A DNA stretch of 64,000 nt from Rhizobium anhuiense (GCF_003985145.1 NZ_ML133522.1:558001-622000); one strand, 5' to 3'; counted from the stretch's first letter, positions 33,444-43,207 are shown. Program-made: numbers and translations. The notes: generated from the sequence alone by a model not told the origin.

Positions 33444-34664
33444 ATGGACTCGCTGATCACAGCCGCGGCGCAGGCGCTGGCATCGGGTGATGCGCTCGGC
33501 GCGCTGAAGCGGGTGGCGTTGCGTGACGACGCGCCGGCGCTGGCGCTGCGCGGCATCGCGATGGCGCAGCTCGGCGATCTCGTCCGCGCCAAGGCGCTGC
33601 TGAAGAGTGCTGCGCGCGCCTTCGGCCCGCGGGAGGCGGTGGCGCGGGCGCGTTGCGTGGTTGCCGAGGCCGAGATCGCGCTCGTCTCGCGCGATCTTCT
33701 CTGGCCGCCGAAGGCGCTGGAAGCGGCGCGCAAAGTGCTGGAAGCGCATGGCGACAGGGTCAATGCCGCGCATGCGGGCAATGTCGCCATTCGCAGGCTG
33801 GTGCTGATCGGGCGTCTCGACGAGGCCGAACGCGCGCTTGCAGCACTCGATCCGACGCCGCTGCCGCCGGCCCTGCGGACTGCCCACGAGCTGGTGGCCG
33901 CCGGCATCGCCGTCCGGCGCCTGCAGACGCAGGCGGCGCGTGCGGCGCTCGCCCGGGCAAGGCTTGCGGCGCGTGCGGCCGATATTCAGGCTTTGACGGC
34001 GGAGGTCGAAACTGCGGCCCTCGTGCTCGACACGCCAGCGGCGCGGCTGATGTCGCGCGGCCAGGAGCGCTTGCTGCTGCTCGGCGAGGTGGAAGCGCTG
34101 CTCGGTTCGGGCACGCTCGTCGTCGATGCCTGCCGCCATGTGGTGTGGAATGCGGGCGCCGCCGTCTCGCTGGCGACGCGGCCGGTGCTGTTTGCGCTTG
34201 CCCGTACGCTGGCCGAAGCCTGGCCGGGCGATGTGACACGGGGAACGCTCATCGCGCGCGCCTTCCGCGGCAAACACGCCGATGAATCGCATCGCGCCAG
34301 GCTGCGGGTCGAGATTGGCCGGCTGCGGGCCGAACTGCGAGGACTGGCGGAGGTGTCAGCGACGAAGCGCGGCTTTGCGCTTTCGCCGCGTGGCGCCCGG
34401 GATATCGCGGTGCTGGCGCCGCTCGTCGAAGGTCAGCATGGGGCAGTGCTCGCATTCCTCTCCGATGGCGAGGCTTGGTCGAGCTCGGCCTTGGCGATCG
34501 CGCTCGCCGCCAGCCCCCGCACCGTGCAGCGGGCACTGGATTCCCTTGCGGGCGAAGGCAAGGTGCAATCGCTGGGGCGCGGGCGGGCGCGGCGCTGGAT
34601 GAGCCCGCCGCTGCCGGGTTTCCCGACGATCTTGTTACTCCCCGGACCGCTGCCCAGCGATTAG
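33444..34664 (+). CDS. Large helix-turn-helix regulator
   Basis: A 406-residue Ala/Arg-rich protein. The N-terminal 180 residues are helical, TPR-like (repeated ALERA and AARAALARARLAARAAD). A winged-helix region near residues 240-310 (LVVDACRHVVWN, RGTLIARAFRGKHADESHRARLRVEI, GFALSP) resembles OmpR/BTAD-type DNA-binding domains, and a final HTH (LAIALAASPRTVQRALDSLAGEGKV) is MarR-like. It is divergent from DUF899 and followed by a beta-propeller gene. It probably controls one or both. Confidence 0.7.
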   Translation: MDSLITAAAQALASGDALGALKRVALRDDAPALALRGIAMAQLGDLVRAKALLKSAARAFGPREAVARARCVVAEAEIALVSRDLLWPPKALEAARKVLEAHGDRVNAAHAGNVAIRRLVLIGRLDEAERALAALDPTPLPPALRTAHELVAAGIAVRRLQTQAARAALARARLAARAADIQALTAEVETAALVLDTPAARLMSRGQERLLLLGEVEALLGSGTLVVDACRHVVWNAGAAVSLATRPVLFALARTLAEAWPGDVTRGTLIARAFRGKHADESHRARLRVEIGRLRAELRGLAEVSATKRGFALSPRGARDIAVLAPLVEGQHGAVLAFLSDGEAWSSSALAIALAASPRTVQRALDSLAGEGKVQSLGRGRARRWMSPPLPGFPTILLLPGPLPSD

Positions 34665-34700
34665 TGTGGGCTGACTGATTGTGATGCCCGAACCATAGGG

Positions 34701-35342
34701 ATGGAAGAGATGAAGAAATCGGCTGCGAATATCCTGCGTGAATATGGACCTTTTCCCGGCGCTGAGCGCGTCAATGGCGTCACCTTCGACGGCGAGCACG
34801 TCTGGTTTGCCTCGGGCGACCGCCTGAACGCGCTCGATCCCGAAAGCGGCGAGGTGGTGCGCTCGATCGAGGTTGCATCCCATGCCGGGACGGCCTTCGA
34901 CGGTGAATTCCTCTATCAGATCGCCGAGGATGTCATTCACAAGATCGAGCCGAAGACCGGCCGTATCCTCGCCACCATCCCGGCGCCTGGCAATGGCGGC
35001 GATTCCGGCCTTGCCTGGGCCGAGGGCACGCTCTGGGTCGGCCAGCATCGCGGCCGCAGGATCCACCAGATCGATCCCGAGACCGGCAAGATCCTCCGCA
35101 CCATCGAATCCAACCGCGTCGTGACAGGCGTCACCTGGGTCGACGGTCAGCTCTGGCACGGCACCTGGGAGGGCGACGACAGCGACGTCAGGCGCATCGA
35201 CCCGGAAACGGGAGAGGTGCTGGAACGGCTCGACATGCCCGAAGGCACCGGCGTCTCCGGCCTCGAATCCGACGGTGCCGACCGCTTCTTCTGTGGCGGA
35301 GGCGGCAGTGGCAAGATCCGCGCGGTGCGCCGGCCGGCGTGA
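34701..35342 (+). CDS. Small beta-propeller (Vgb/YncE-like) protein
   Basis: A 213-residue protein built from repeats of the type DPETGEVLRT, HKIEPKTGRILATI, HQIDPETGKILRTI and RRIDPETGEVLERL, about four or five blades. Such PQQ/YncE-like propellers bind ligands or partner proteins. No signal peptide is visible, so it is probably cytoplasmic. The start is uncertain: ATGs at 34701 and 34710 have closely placed Shine-Dalgarno-like sequence. It follows the HTH gene by 36 bp and belongs to the DUF899 neighbourhood. Confidence 0.75.
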   Translation: MEEMKKSAANILREYGPFPGAERVNGVTFDGEHVWFASGDRLNALDPESGEVVRSIEVASHAGTAFDGEFLYQIAEDVIHKIEPKTGRILATIPAPGNGGDSGLAWAEGTLWVGQHRGRRIHQIDPETGKILRTIESNRVVTGVTWVDGQLWHGTWEGDDSDVRRIDPETGEVLERLDMPEGTGVSGLESDGADRFFCGGGGSGKIRAVRRPA

Positions 35343-35469
35343 AGCCCGGAAGAATTTCGGTCGAGTGAGCGATTGATTTCGTCATGGGACGATCTACTTT
35401 CGCGGCAGTGTCGAAGCTTCGGGGGCGGTCGAGGGCTCGACGCAAGCGGCATGACCGCGGGGAGAGACT

Positions 35470-36384
35470 TTGAAATATCTGCGCACGACACTTGGGCCTA
35501 AGAGCAAATCCGAACTTGGGATGATCCTCCCGCACGAGCACGTCTTCGTCGACCTCAGGACGCCGGACCAGCCCGGTTATGCCGAAGCAGACATTGAAGA
35601 CGTCGTTCGGCTGATGGCCCCCGAAATCGAACGGATCAAGAAACTCGGGGTGACGGCACTGGTCGAATGCTCGACGGGCGGCGTCGGACGCCGTGCGGAT
35701 ATCGATCTTGCCGTGTCGCTCGCGACGGATTTTCCGATTGTCGTTCCCACCGGCAATTACCGTGAACCCTGGATTCCCGAATGGGTCCGCCATGCTTCCG
35801 AGAAGGAACTGGAGGTATGGATGCTTCGCGAGCTGACAGAGCAGATCGACGAGACCGGGTTCCAGGCAGGCTGGATCAAGCTCAGTGCCGGCGATGACGG
35901 CATGACGGCGCTCGAGACAAAAATCCTGCGGGCGGCCGCGCGCGCCGCGGCGCAGACAGACGCCGTCATCGGCAGTCATACGATCAGGGGACGGGTCGTC
36001 ATGGATCAGCTCGATGTCATCGAGGCGGAGGGCTACAGGGCCGACAGATTCATCTCGATCCATACGCAGGAAGAAAAGGACTTCGCCTATAACGTCGCCG
36101 TGGCCGAGCGAGGCGCCTGGATCGAGTATGACCATGTCGGCCGGTCCGAAGATAACGAGGTGGCGGATCTGGTCATCAAGGTGCTGGAGGCCGGCTGCGG
36201 CGACCGCCTGTTGTTGAGCCATGACCGGGGCTGGTTCGATCCGGCACTGCCGATGGGCGGGACACCCAAGCCGTACACCCATCTTTCCACGGTCTTGCTG
36301 CCCGAGTTGAAACGGCGGGGCGTAGACGACGGGACCTTGATGCGCCTGACCCACGAGAATCCGTTCGAGGCTTTCGCCAGATAG
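35470..36384 (+). CDS. Phosphotriesterase-family metallohydrolase
   Basis: A 304-residue amidohydrolase-fold protein of the phosphotriesterase family. The TTG at 35470 follows GGGGAGAG and is the best start. Metal ligands in order: HxH in PHEHVF, the carbamylated Lys in WIKLSAG, His in GSHTIRG, His in ISIHTQ and Asp in SHDRGWFD. Relatives include lactonases (PLL) and phosphotriesterase homology proteins; the natural substrate is unknown. Cytoplasmic, binuclear metal site. Confidence 0.88.
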   Translation: MKYLRTTLGPKSKSELGMILPHEHVFVDLRTPDQPGYAEADIEDVVRLMAPEIERIKKLGVTALVECSTGGVGRRADIDLAVSLATDFPIVVPTGNYREPWIPEWVRHASEKELEVWMLRELTEQIDETGFQAGWIKLSAGDDGMTALETKILRAAARAAAQTDAVIGSHTIRGRVVMDQLDVIEAEGYRADRFISIHTQEEKDFAYNVAVAERGAWIEYDHVGRSEDNEVADLVIKVLEAGCGDRLLLSHDRGWFDPALPMGGTPKPYTHLSTVLLPELKRRGVDDGTLMRLTHENPFEAFAR

Positions 36385-36496
36385 CGGGAGTGGACCGGGC
36401 TCATTCGCGGAACGGCATTTGTTCCGACGCCAGGCCGAAATGATGGTCAGCCGGGCTCGCGCGAATTTGTTCAGAAATCGACGGCGATACCCGGAT

Positions 36497-37033
36497 CTAT
36501 GAGAAGTCGCGGCCGTCGAACAAAAGCGCCATGCTGATCGCATCGACGAACCGTCCATCGATGCACGCCGCACGCCGGACGATGCCTTCGCGTGCAAATC
36601 CGACCTTTTCGTAGAGAGCGATAGCACGGGCATTGTCCTCGTAAACATCGAGTTCAACACGCGCAAAACCGGTTTCTTCAGCCGCTTTCAATGTCGTCTC
36701 GATGAGCCTTCGTCCCAGACCCTTGCCGCGATAGGCGGGAAGGATCCCCATTCCCAAGTTTCCGCGATGGGCGTGCGACGGGAAAAAATGCCGGCTGATG
36801 TCGCACCAACCGATGACTTGGTCGTGAGCGGTGGCGACGAATTGCGGATTGCCTTTTGCAATCATGCCCATGACGAACTCCCGCGTCTGCGGCAGGGGAG
36901 TTGCTTCCAGCATGGAGAGGTATTTTTTCTCCCGCGCGACCACGTCGAGTGCGTGATGAAAGCTATCGATGTGGGCGGCAGCGATCGGTTCGATCCTGAT
37001 ATCCGACGTTTCCAGCGATGCGGGAGCATTCAT
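36497..37033 (-). CDS. GNAT-family acetyltransferase
   Basis: A 178-residue N-acetyltransferase. PAYRGKGLGRRLIETTLKAAEETG holds the acetyl-CoA pyrophosphate-binding motif (R/QxxGxG) and VELDVYEDNARAIALYEKVGF the following strand and helix. A longer open frame exists upstream, but AAGGAG at a good distance marks ATG at 37033. Substrate unknown, plausibly an amino group of a small molecule or a protein. It starts 88 bp from the divergent histidine kinase gene. Confidence 0.88.
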   Translation of the reverse strand: MNAPASLETSDIRIEPIAAAHIDSFHHALDVVAREKKYLSMLEATPLPQTREFVMGMIAKGNPQFVATAHDQVIGWCDISRHFFPSHAHRGNLGMGILPAYRGKGLGRRLIETTLKAAEETGFARVELDVYEDNARAIALYEKVGFAREGIVRRAACIDGRFVDAISMALLFDGRDFS

Positions 37034-37120
37034 ACGCTTCTCCTTCGAAGATTGTGAAATGCCTATAGGAGACATGTTGCGGACCTGCACGGGAGCGCAT
37101 AATTCACGGTCCGTCAACCT

Positions 37121-38866
37121 TTGCGTGTCAATTTCTCGGCGGCAGTCGCCATCAAAAGGTTGCAGGTATTGAAGGTCAGACTCACATCGCACATTACGTT
37201 TGTCCTGGTGACGCTCACCTGCGCTGCGGCCGTGTTGCTGTGCGGTTTTGCGTGGCTCGCCGCAATGAAGGTCGATGATCTCTCGCTGCGCCGGCAGGCC
37301 GACTTCGTTGGCCAAGGACTGGAAGAGCAGATCGCAGCGCTTCCCCGGGAACAGGAAAGCGTCACCAAATGGGATGACGCCTTTCTTTATGCCAAACAGC
37401 GGAACCACGAATGGCTGCTCGACAATGTCGGCCAGTGGACGAGCCGGTATTTCGGGCACGACAGGACCTATATTTTCGACGATACCAATCGCCTGATGTT
37501 TGCGTTTCGCGACGGCGCGGATGCCATGCCGCCCCGGTACGCGAGCGACGACGGCCAGGAAATGACCGCTCTTGCCGGAGAGATGCGCGCCGTTCTCGTC
37601 GATCGAGCTGCAAAGCCCGGCGCTGAAGCGCTCGGTCAACTGGCTACGGTTCGCACGATCATGATCGGCGATAGGCCGGCAATTGCCAGCGCGCGTCCGA
37701 TTCTGCCGAGCTCGGCCAGGATGCAGATCGAGGCCGGCCAGGAGTTCATTGCCGTCTCGGTCAAGTTCATCGATGGAAAAGTTGCCGAAAGCATCGCCCA
37801 TCATGCGCGGCTCGAAGGTTTGCATTTCGCGCCTTCGAAAGGTGAGGACGAGCGGGCGCAAGTGCCTGTGTCATCGCATGACGGCGGCACGATCGGCTAT
37901 CTCGTGTGGCCGCCCATCCTGCCCGGATTCATGCTGCTCAAACAGATTGCGCCGGCAGGGCTCGCTTGCTTGGCGCTGCTGATCACCGTCGTGTTCTGGC
38001 TCGGACGAGGTCTGCATCGCACCTCGCTGACCCTGCTGGACAGCCAGGCAGAGCTCACCCACCACCGCAACCATCTGGAAGAGATGGTGGCCGATCGAAC
38101 GGCCGAGATCGAAAGGCAGAGAGAGGAACTGGACCGCCTGCTGGTGCACGAACGCCAGGTGAATGCGCTCCAGCGCCAGTTCGTCGCCATGGCGTCGCAC
38201 GAGTTTCGCACGCCGCTTGCCATCATCGACGCCGCTGCCCAGCGGCTCTGCCGCTCGATTACCAATGTCAGCGGTGATTACGTTCACGAAAAAGCCGGGG
38301 TGATCCGCAGTGCGGTGGTGCGCATGGTCGATCTGATGGAGAGCATTCTCGCCAGCGGCCGGCTCGAAACCGGACAGATCACACTGAAGCGCAGCGAAGG
38401 CGATCTGAAAGCCCTGCTCGTCACCTGCTGCGACAGACAGCGTCAGCTCAGCCGCTCGCATGTGTTCCATCTCGATCTCGAGCCGATACCCGATGTATTG
38501 ACATTCGACCGCAGCGCCATGGAACAGGTCTTCACCAACCTGATTTCGAACGCCGTCAAATATTCGCCCAACGCGCCCGACATTCATGTTCGCGCCCGGG
38601 CCGACGAGAAAACGGTGGAGATCGCTATCTCCGACAGCGGCATCGGCATGGATGCGGAGGATCTGCCGAAGCTGTTCCAGCCCTATTACCGCGCCCGCAG
38701 CGCGACGGGCATTGCCGGAACCGGCATCGGTCTCAACGTCGTCAAGCAGGTCGTCGAACTACATGGCGGCACGGTCGAGGTGACGAGCGAACTCGGCAAG
38801 GGCACAACATTTACCATTCTTCTGCCAATAGAGTTCCTATTGTCGGATCAACAAGTCGCAGCTTAA
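37121..38866 (+). CDS. CHASE4-domain sensor histidine kinase
   Basis: A 581-residue kinase. A membrane helix near residues 25-47 precedes a periplasmic CHASE4-like domain (ESVTKWDDAFLYAKQRNHEWL), a second helix lies near 270-295, then a coiled coil (HHRNHLEEMVADRTAEIERQ), HisKA (MASHEFRTPLAII, His phospho-acceptor) and HATPase_c (NLISNAVKYSPN, DSGIGM, GTGIGLNVV). The start is uncertain: TTG at 37121 is used here, but TTGs at 37160 and 37169 are possible. It is followed 10 bp later by a receiver, its probable partner. Confidence 0.88.
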   Translation: MRVNFSAAVAIKRLQVLKVRLTSHITFVLVTLTCAAAVLLCGFAWLAAMKVDDLSLRRQADFVGQGLEEQIAALPREQESVTKWDDAFLYAKQRNHEWLLDNVGQWTSRYFGHDRTYIFDDTNRLMFAFRDGADAMPPRYASDDGQEMTALAGEMRAVLVDRAAKPGAEALGQLATVRTIMIGDRPAIASARPILPSSARMQIEAGQEFIAVSVKFIDGKVAESIAHHARLEGLHFAPSKGEDERAQVPVSSHDGGTIGYLVWPPILPGFMLLKQIAPAGLACLALLITVVFWLGRGLHRTSLTLLDSQAELTHHRNHLEEMVADRTAEIERQREELDRLLVHERQVNALQRQFVAMASHEFRTPLAIIDAAAQRLCRSITNVSGDYVHEKAGVIRSAVVRMVDLMESILASGRLETGQITLKRSEGDLKALLVTCCDRQRQLSRSHVFHLDLEPIPDVLTFDRSAMEQVFTNLISNAVKYSPNAPDIHVRARADEKTVEIAISDSGIGMDAEDLPKLFQPYYRARSATGIAGTGIGLNVVKQVVELHGGTVEVTSELGKGTTFTILLPIEFLLSDQQVAA

Positions 38867-38876
38867 GGAAGAGCTC

Positions 38877-39278
38877 ATGGTTACAGTCCTGTGCATAGAA
38901 GACGAAGTCGAGATCCGGAACCTCCTCGTCGAAGAGTTGAGCGAAGCCGGTTACAAGACGCTCGAGGCCTCGAACGGCGCCGAAGGGCTGGAAATGATCC
39001 TGTCGAAATGGCCCGACATCGTCATCAGCGATATTTCGATGCCTGTCATGGATGGGCACCAGCTTCTGGCGGAAATTCAGATCAACCACCCCGAGCTCTC
39101 CAACATTCCCTTTATCCTGCTGACGGCGCTCACTGACCGGGAAAACACGCTTGCCGGCTTGCGCGGCGGAGCGGCGGACTATCTGACGAAGCCGCTCGAC
39201 TTCGATCTGCTGCTCGCCAAGCTCGAAGGCTGCGTGACGCGCCTTGCCAACGACAAGGCAGTTCATCGGTCGTTTTGA
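38877..39278 (+). CDS. Single-domain response regulator
   Basis: A 133-residue receiver without output domain. Acidic residues E8 and D9 and phospho-acceptor D52 (SDISMPVMDG) are in place, with Thr in LLTAL and Lys in YLTKPLD completing the active site. An AAGGAAGAG Shine-Dalgarno lies upstream. It is coupled to the CHASE4 kinase gene (10-bp gap), so phosphotransfer between them is likely. CheY-like or phosphorelay function; target unknown. Confidence 0.92.
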   Translation: MVTVLCIEDEVEIRNLLVEELSEAGYKTLEASNGAEGLEMILSKWPDIVISDISMPVMDGHQLLAEIQINHPELSNIPFILLTALTDRENTLAGLRGGAADYLTKPLDFDLLLAKLEGCVTRLANDKAVHRSF

Positions 39279-39472
39279 TGGTTGCGGGCGGAGACCGAGA
39301 GAGCCTCACTCAGTGGTGCTCTGCAGGAGGCTCCGCCCTGCGGACTCCGCGCCTCAATGATGAGGGCGTTGGTGAATGCCACTCCCTAGTAGTAAGCGTT
39401 GGGGGGGGCTGCTCTCCAGAGGGCCTGGACGCAGTGAGAAGAAGGCGCTTGAGCCTGTGCCTCCTACCTCCA

Positions 39473-40861
39473 TTATCCTCGTCCCGCCAGTGCATCACCC
39501 AGCACCTCGAACACCCGCGGATCGAGCGTCTGAGACACGTTGAAGCGCATGAAATTGGTTGCCGTTTGCGACAGGCTGAACGCGTTTCCGGGAGCCAAAA
39601 CGATCCTCCTTTCCAGTGCGGCGCGCGCCACATCAGCCGCATTGATGCCCTCGGGCAGCCGGCACCAGAGGAACATTCCGGCCTGGGGCTCCAGCCAGGG
39701 CGTTATGCCTAAGCCCTTCAGCCTGGCCGAGGCCTCGCTCATCGCCCGGGAGAGCCGATGTCGCAGCGTCTCCATGTGTTTGCGATAGCTGCCGTCGCTC
39801 AAGACGTTCAGCACCAGTTCCGCCGTCAGCCGGCCGCCGCCGAAGAAAGTGGCGATCTTCAGATCTGTCAGGCCGTCGATCCATTCCGGTTTCGCCACGA
39901 CGAAACCGCAGCGCGCCGAGGCCGACAGGGTCTTCGAGAAGCTGCCGATGTGAATGACCCGCTCGAGCCCGTCGAAGGCGGCAAGGCGGGGCGCCGGCGT
40001 ATATTCGAAATCGGCAAAGATATCGTCCTCGATGATGGTCAGGTCGAACTGATCGGCGAATTTCAGAAGCCGGTGGGCCGTCACGGGGGAAAGCGTTGCG
40101 CCTGTGGGATTGTGGATGGCGGAGTTGGTGATGTAGAGCCGCGGCCGCTCTTCGGCGACGATTTGCGCGAACAGTTCGATATCGGGACCGGACGGGGTGT
40201 AGGGGACGCCGACGATTTTTGCCCGATGGGCGCGCAACAGCGCATGGAAGTTGAAATAGCAGGGATCGTCGACCAGCACCGTGTCGCCGGGTTCCAGCAG
40301 GAAACGGCAGAGCAGATCGATTGCCTGCGTGCCGGAATCAGCCAGCATGATTTGCTCAGGGGAGGCTTCGATCCCCCGTTCACCCATGCGCCGCGAAATC
40401 AGCTGGCGCAGTTGCGGCAGGCCGAGCGGCGAGCCGTAGTCGGCGAGGGCCGGCCCGTCGGCGCGGGCAAGCGTCCTCAGCCCGCGGCGCATGCCTTCCC
40501 CCGGCAGCCAGGAGGGTGGCAGCCAGCCGCAGCCGGGCTTCAGGTCCGTTTCATCAGCCTCCAGCGATTGCCGCGATATCCAAAACGGGTCAACGGCGCG
40601 GTCGAGCTTCGGTCCGCTCTCCGCAAGCGCAAATGGGGCTGCCTGGTTGGCGACATAGAACCCCGAACCCGGTCTTGCCAGGATCGCGCCTTCGGCGACC
40701 AACCGCTCATAGGCGTCGACGACCGTCGATGTCGACAGCTTCAACGTCGCCGCCAGCCCCCGGACGGACGGCAGCCTTGCGCCCGGCGTCAGGCTGCGCC
40801 CGGCAATACGTTGCCTGATCGTCGCGACGACCATCTCCACGCGCGTGCGTCCTTCATTCAT
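39473..40861 (-). CDS. MocR-type GntR/aminotransferase regulator
   Basis: A 462-residue fusion. Residues 1-75 are a GntR winged helix (RTRVEMVVATIRQRIAGRSLT, GARLPSVRGLAATLKLSTSTVV); the rest is a class I/II aminotransferase domain with the PLP-lysine in SFSKTLSASARCGFV. Such MocR/PdxR-like regulators bind PLP. ATG at 40861 follows GGAAAG and is better than ATG 40882. It is divergent from an EamA transporter gene, which it probably controls. Confidence 0.9.
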   Translation of the reverse strand: MNEGRTRVEMVVATIRQRIAGRSLTPGARLPSVRGLAATLKLSTSTVVDAYERLVAEGAILARPGSGFYVANQAAPFALAESGPKLDRAVDPFWISRQSLEADETDLKPGCGWLPPSWLPGEGMRRGLRTLARADGPALADYGSPLGLPQLRQLISRRMGERGIEASPEQIMLADSGTQAIDLLCRFLLEPGDTVLVDDPCYFNFHALLRAHRAKIVGVPYTPSGPDIELFAQIVAEERPRLYITNSAIHNPTGATLSPVTAHRLLKFADQFDLTIIEDDIFADFEYTPAPRLAAFDGLERVIHIGSFSKTLSASARCGFVVAKPEWIDGLTDLKIATFFGGGRLTAELVLNVLSDGSYRKHMETLRHRLSRAMSEASARLKGLGITPWLEPQAGMFLWCRLPEGINAADVARAALERRIVLAPGNAFSLSQTATNFMRFNVSQTLDPRVFEVLGDALAGRG

Positions 40862-40972
40862 CTGTATTGCTTTCCGCACCATTACAGTTTCACGAAATCG
40901 TATCAGACTGTCACTGTCGTGACCATCGCCGTTGGCCGATAAGAGCTGGGAAAAGAAGGAGTGCAGCGCATC

Positions 40973-41836
40973 ATGGACCGCATGGCATCGGGATGGATCA
41001 ATGGTTTTATCGGGGTGGTGATCTTCAGCGGATCGCTGCCGGCGACGCGCGTGGCGGTGATGCAGTTCGATCCCGTCTTTCTTACCGTGGTGCGCGCGGC
41101 GATCGCCGGCATTCTCGCCCTCGGCCTGTTGATCGCTTTCAGAGAGAAACGGCCGAGCGGGCGCGATATCCTCTCCCTTGCCGTCGTCGCGCTCGGCGTC
41201 GTGGTCGGCTTCCCCTTGCTGACGGCGCTGGCGCTGCAGCATGTCACATCGGCCCATTCGATCGTTTTCATCGGCCTGCTGCCGCTGGCGACGGCGATCT
41301 TCGGCGTGATCCGCGGCGGAGAGCGGCCGAAGCCGGCATTCTGGCTGTTTTCCATCCTGGGCAGCGCGCTGGTGGCGGGCTTCGCGCTGGCGCAAGGGTT
41401 AACGGCGTCACCGGTCGGCGACCTCTTGATGCTGGCGGCGATCATCGTCTGCGGCCTCGGTTACGCCGAAGGCGGCAGGCTTTCGCGCACACTCGGCGGC
41501 TGGCAGGTGATTTCCTGGGCGCTGGTTCTGTCGCTGCCGGTGATGGTCGCGGTCGCGGTTTTCTACAGGCCGGCGAGCTTCTCCGGCATCGAAACGCCGG
41601 CTCTGCTCGGCCTTGCCTATGTCTCGCTGTTCTCAATGCTGATCGGCTTCATCTTCTGGTATCGCGGCCTGTCGCAGGGCGGCATCGCCGCCGTCGGCCA
41701 ACTGCAGCTGCTCCAGCCATTCTTCGGCCTGGCGCTTGCTGCCACCCTGCTGCACGAGCCCGTGACCTGGGCCATGCTCGCCGTCACGGTCGCCGTCATT
41801 CTGTGCGTGGCCGGCGCCCGCAGGTTTGCGCGGTAG
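40973..41836 (+). CDS. EamA-family (DMT) transporter
   Basis: A 287-residue membrane protein with ten helices in two EamA halves (MQFDPVFLTVVRAAIAG and SAHSIVFIGLLPLATAIFGVIRGGERP in half one; LLGLAYVSLFSMLIGFIFWYRGL in half two). DMT family proteins export amino acids or metabolites. AAGGAG lies 11 bases before ATG 40973. It is 111 bp from the divergent MocR gene; such pairs often link PLP/amino-acid sensing with efflux. Confidence 0.88.
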   Translation: MDRMASGWINGFIGVVIFSGSLPATRVAVMQFDPVFLTVVRAAIAGILALGLLIAFREKRPSGRDILSLAVVALGVVVGFPLLTALALQHVTSAHSIVFIGLLPLATAIFGVIRGGERPKPAFWLFSILGSALVAGFALAQGLTASPVGDLLMLAAIIVCGLGYAEGGRLSRTLGGWQVISWALVLSLPVMVAVAVFYRPASFSGIETPALLGLAYVSLFSMLIGFIFWYRGLSQGGIAAVGQLQLLQPFFGLALAATLLHEPVTWAMLAVTVAVILCVAGARRFAR

Positions 41837-42064
41837 CGGTTGCTCCGGTCACGGCAAGTGGTTGGAAGTGACGGTGCGGTGACCACCAGCCGACATGTCG
41901 ACGGTCACAAAGCCGCCGCTCAATCGTCAGCAAATCGCCCCGTTGCCGCCGCACCGTGCCCTCTTAAAGGTTCCATCGTCGCGACCTCGCCAGCCCCAAC
42001 GGCTGAGCGATCGACCGAGGCGGTTCTGCTGCCGCTCAAATCATGCACGTGAAAAGGAACGAAT

Positions 42065-42520
42065 ATGATCACTCGTTACACACCCGTCGCAACGATGACC
42101 GCTGCGGTCTTCAGCCTGCTTGCTTTCAGCCCGGCATTCGCTGTTGATATGGCCCAGGCGCAACAGCAGCCGCCGGCACAAGGCCAGGCGCCGATGCAGG
42201 GACAGACCGGTGGCAACGGCGCGGCCGCACCCGTCAGCGATCAGAAAATCGAGGCCTTTGCCGTTGCTTATCTGCAGGTCGACAAGGTCCGCCAGGAATA
42301 TTCGGCCAAGATCGGCGCGACGAAGGACGAGGCTGCCAAGCAAAAGCTACAGGATGAAGCCAAGAAGCAGATGGTCGATACCGTCGAAGCCTCCAACGGC
42401 ATCTCCGTCGAGGAATATTCCTCGATCCTGACCGCCGCGCAGAGCGACCCGGCCCTGGCCAAGAAGGTTCTGGAAAAGATCGGTACGCCGCCGGCAGCGC
42501 CAGCGCAACAGCAGCAATAA
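42065..42520 (+). CDS. DUF4168 family exported protein
   Basis: A 151-residue protein. Residues 1-27 form a signal peptide (TAAVFSLLAFSPAFA). A Gln/Gly-rich linker follows, then the helical DUF4168 domain (KIEAFAVAYLQVDKVRQEYSAKI, KQMVDTVEASNGISVEEYSSILTAAQSDPAL). AAAGGAA precedes the ATG. Function unknown; likely periplasmic. Confidence 0.85.
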   Translation: MITRYTPVATMTAAVFSLLAFSPAFAVDMAQAQQQPPAQGQAPMQGQTGGNGAAAPVSDQKIEAFAVAYLQVDKVRQEYSAKIGATKDEAAKQKLQDEAKKQMVDTVEASNGISVEEYSSILTAAQSDPALAKKVLEKIGTPPAAPAQQQQ

Positions 42521-42592
42521 GCTGCCCGCCCTAAGAAAGCAGTGCCCGCCGTTTGGCCGGGCGCTGCTTCAAGCCCTTGGTGTCTCGTGCCT

Positions 42593-43207
42593 TCAGAGCC
42601 GATCGAAAACCTCGGGCTGCAATTTCCGGATCTTCATCAGATGCTGCAGCGTGTACGATAGCGACAGAGCGTCGTCGAGCCCGTCATGCGCCTGCAAGGC
42701 AGGATGGTCGACGTTGTAGTAGTCGGCCAGCTTGTTGCTGGGCGTCTTTGCCAAATCCTCGATCGGCATGCCCGCTGCGATGAGAAGCTTGACGGCGTTG
42801 TCGAACCGGCGGGCCGGGATGGAAGGCTGAATGCCTGCGACATAGCAGCTGATGGCCACCATGTTCATCTCATCCTTACCCCAGGACCAGAACCGGGCGC
42901 CGCCCGAGAAGCTGTCGACACCGGAAAGCGCATCCTCCAGCGCCACGCCATGGGCGTCGATATCCTCTTCGGTGATGCCGGTCAGATGGGTGAAGTATGG
43001 ATCGAGCGGATACCGCTTGCCGAAGCGGTCGACGGGCCGGACGTAGGACTTGTACGTGCCAAGGATCGGAAACTCGCCTTCGAGTCCGAGCTTGACGGCT
43101 CCGATCTGCGCAATGACAGGATCGGGATCGTGGGCCGCGCACCAAAATCTGCGCTGCGAGCCTTCGAGGCAAAGAAATTCACAGTCGAATATGATGGCGG
43201 TCTTCAT
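42593..43207 (-). CDS. DEDDh 3'-5' exonuclease-like protein
   Basis: A 204-residue RNase T/DnaQ-type exonuclease. Exo I IIFDCEFL (Asp, Glu), Exo II region HLTGITEEDI, and Exo III AHDGLDDALSL (His, Asp) fit DEDDh. It may trim RNA or DNA. The ATG at 43207 is preceded by GAGGGGAA; an upstream ATG at 43255 would add 16 odd residues. Role unknown. Confidence 0.87.
   Translation of the reverse strand: MKTAIIFDCEFLCLEGSQRRFWCAAHDPDPVIAQIGAVKLGLEGEFPILGTYKSYVRPVDRFGKRYPLDPYFTHLTGITEEDIDAHGVALEDALSGVDSFSGGARFWSWGKDEMNMVAISCYVAGIQPSIPARRFDNAVKLLIAAGMPIEDLAKTPSNKLADYYNVDHPALQAHDGLDDALSLSYTLQHLMKIRKLQPEVFDRL

Noticed and set aside
37034..37861. Upstream extension of the GNAT protein
   Set aside because: It lies opposite the histidine kinase gene and ATG 37033 has a good Shine-Dalgarno site.
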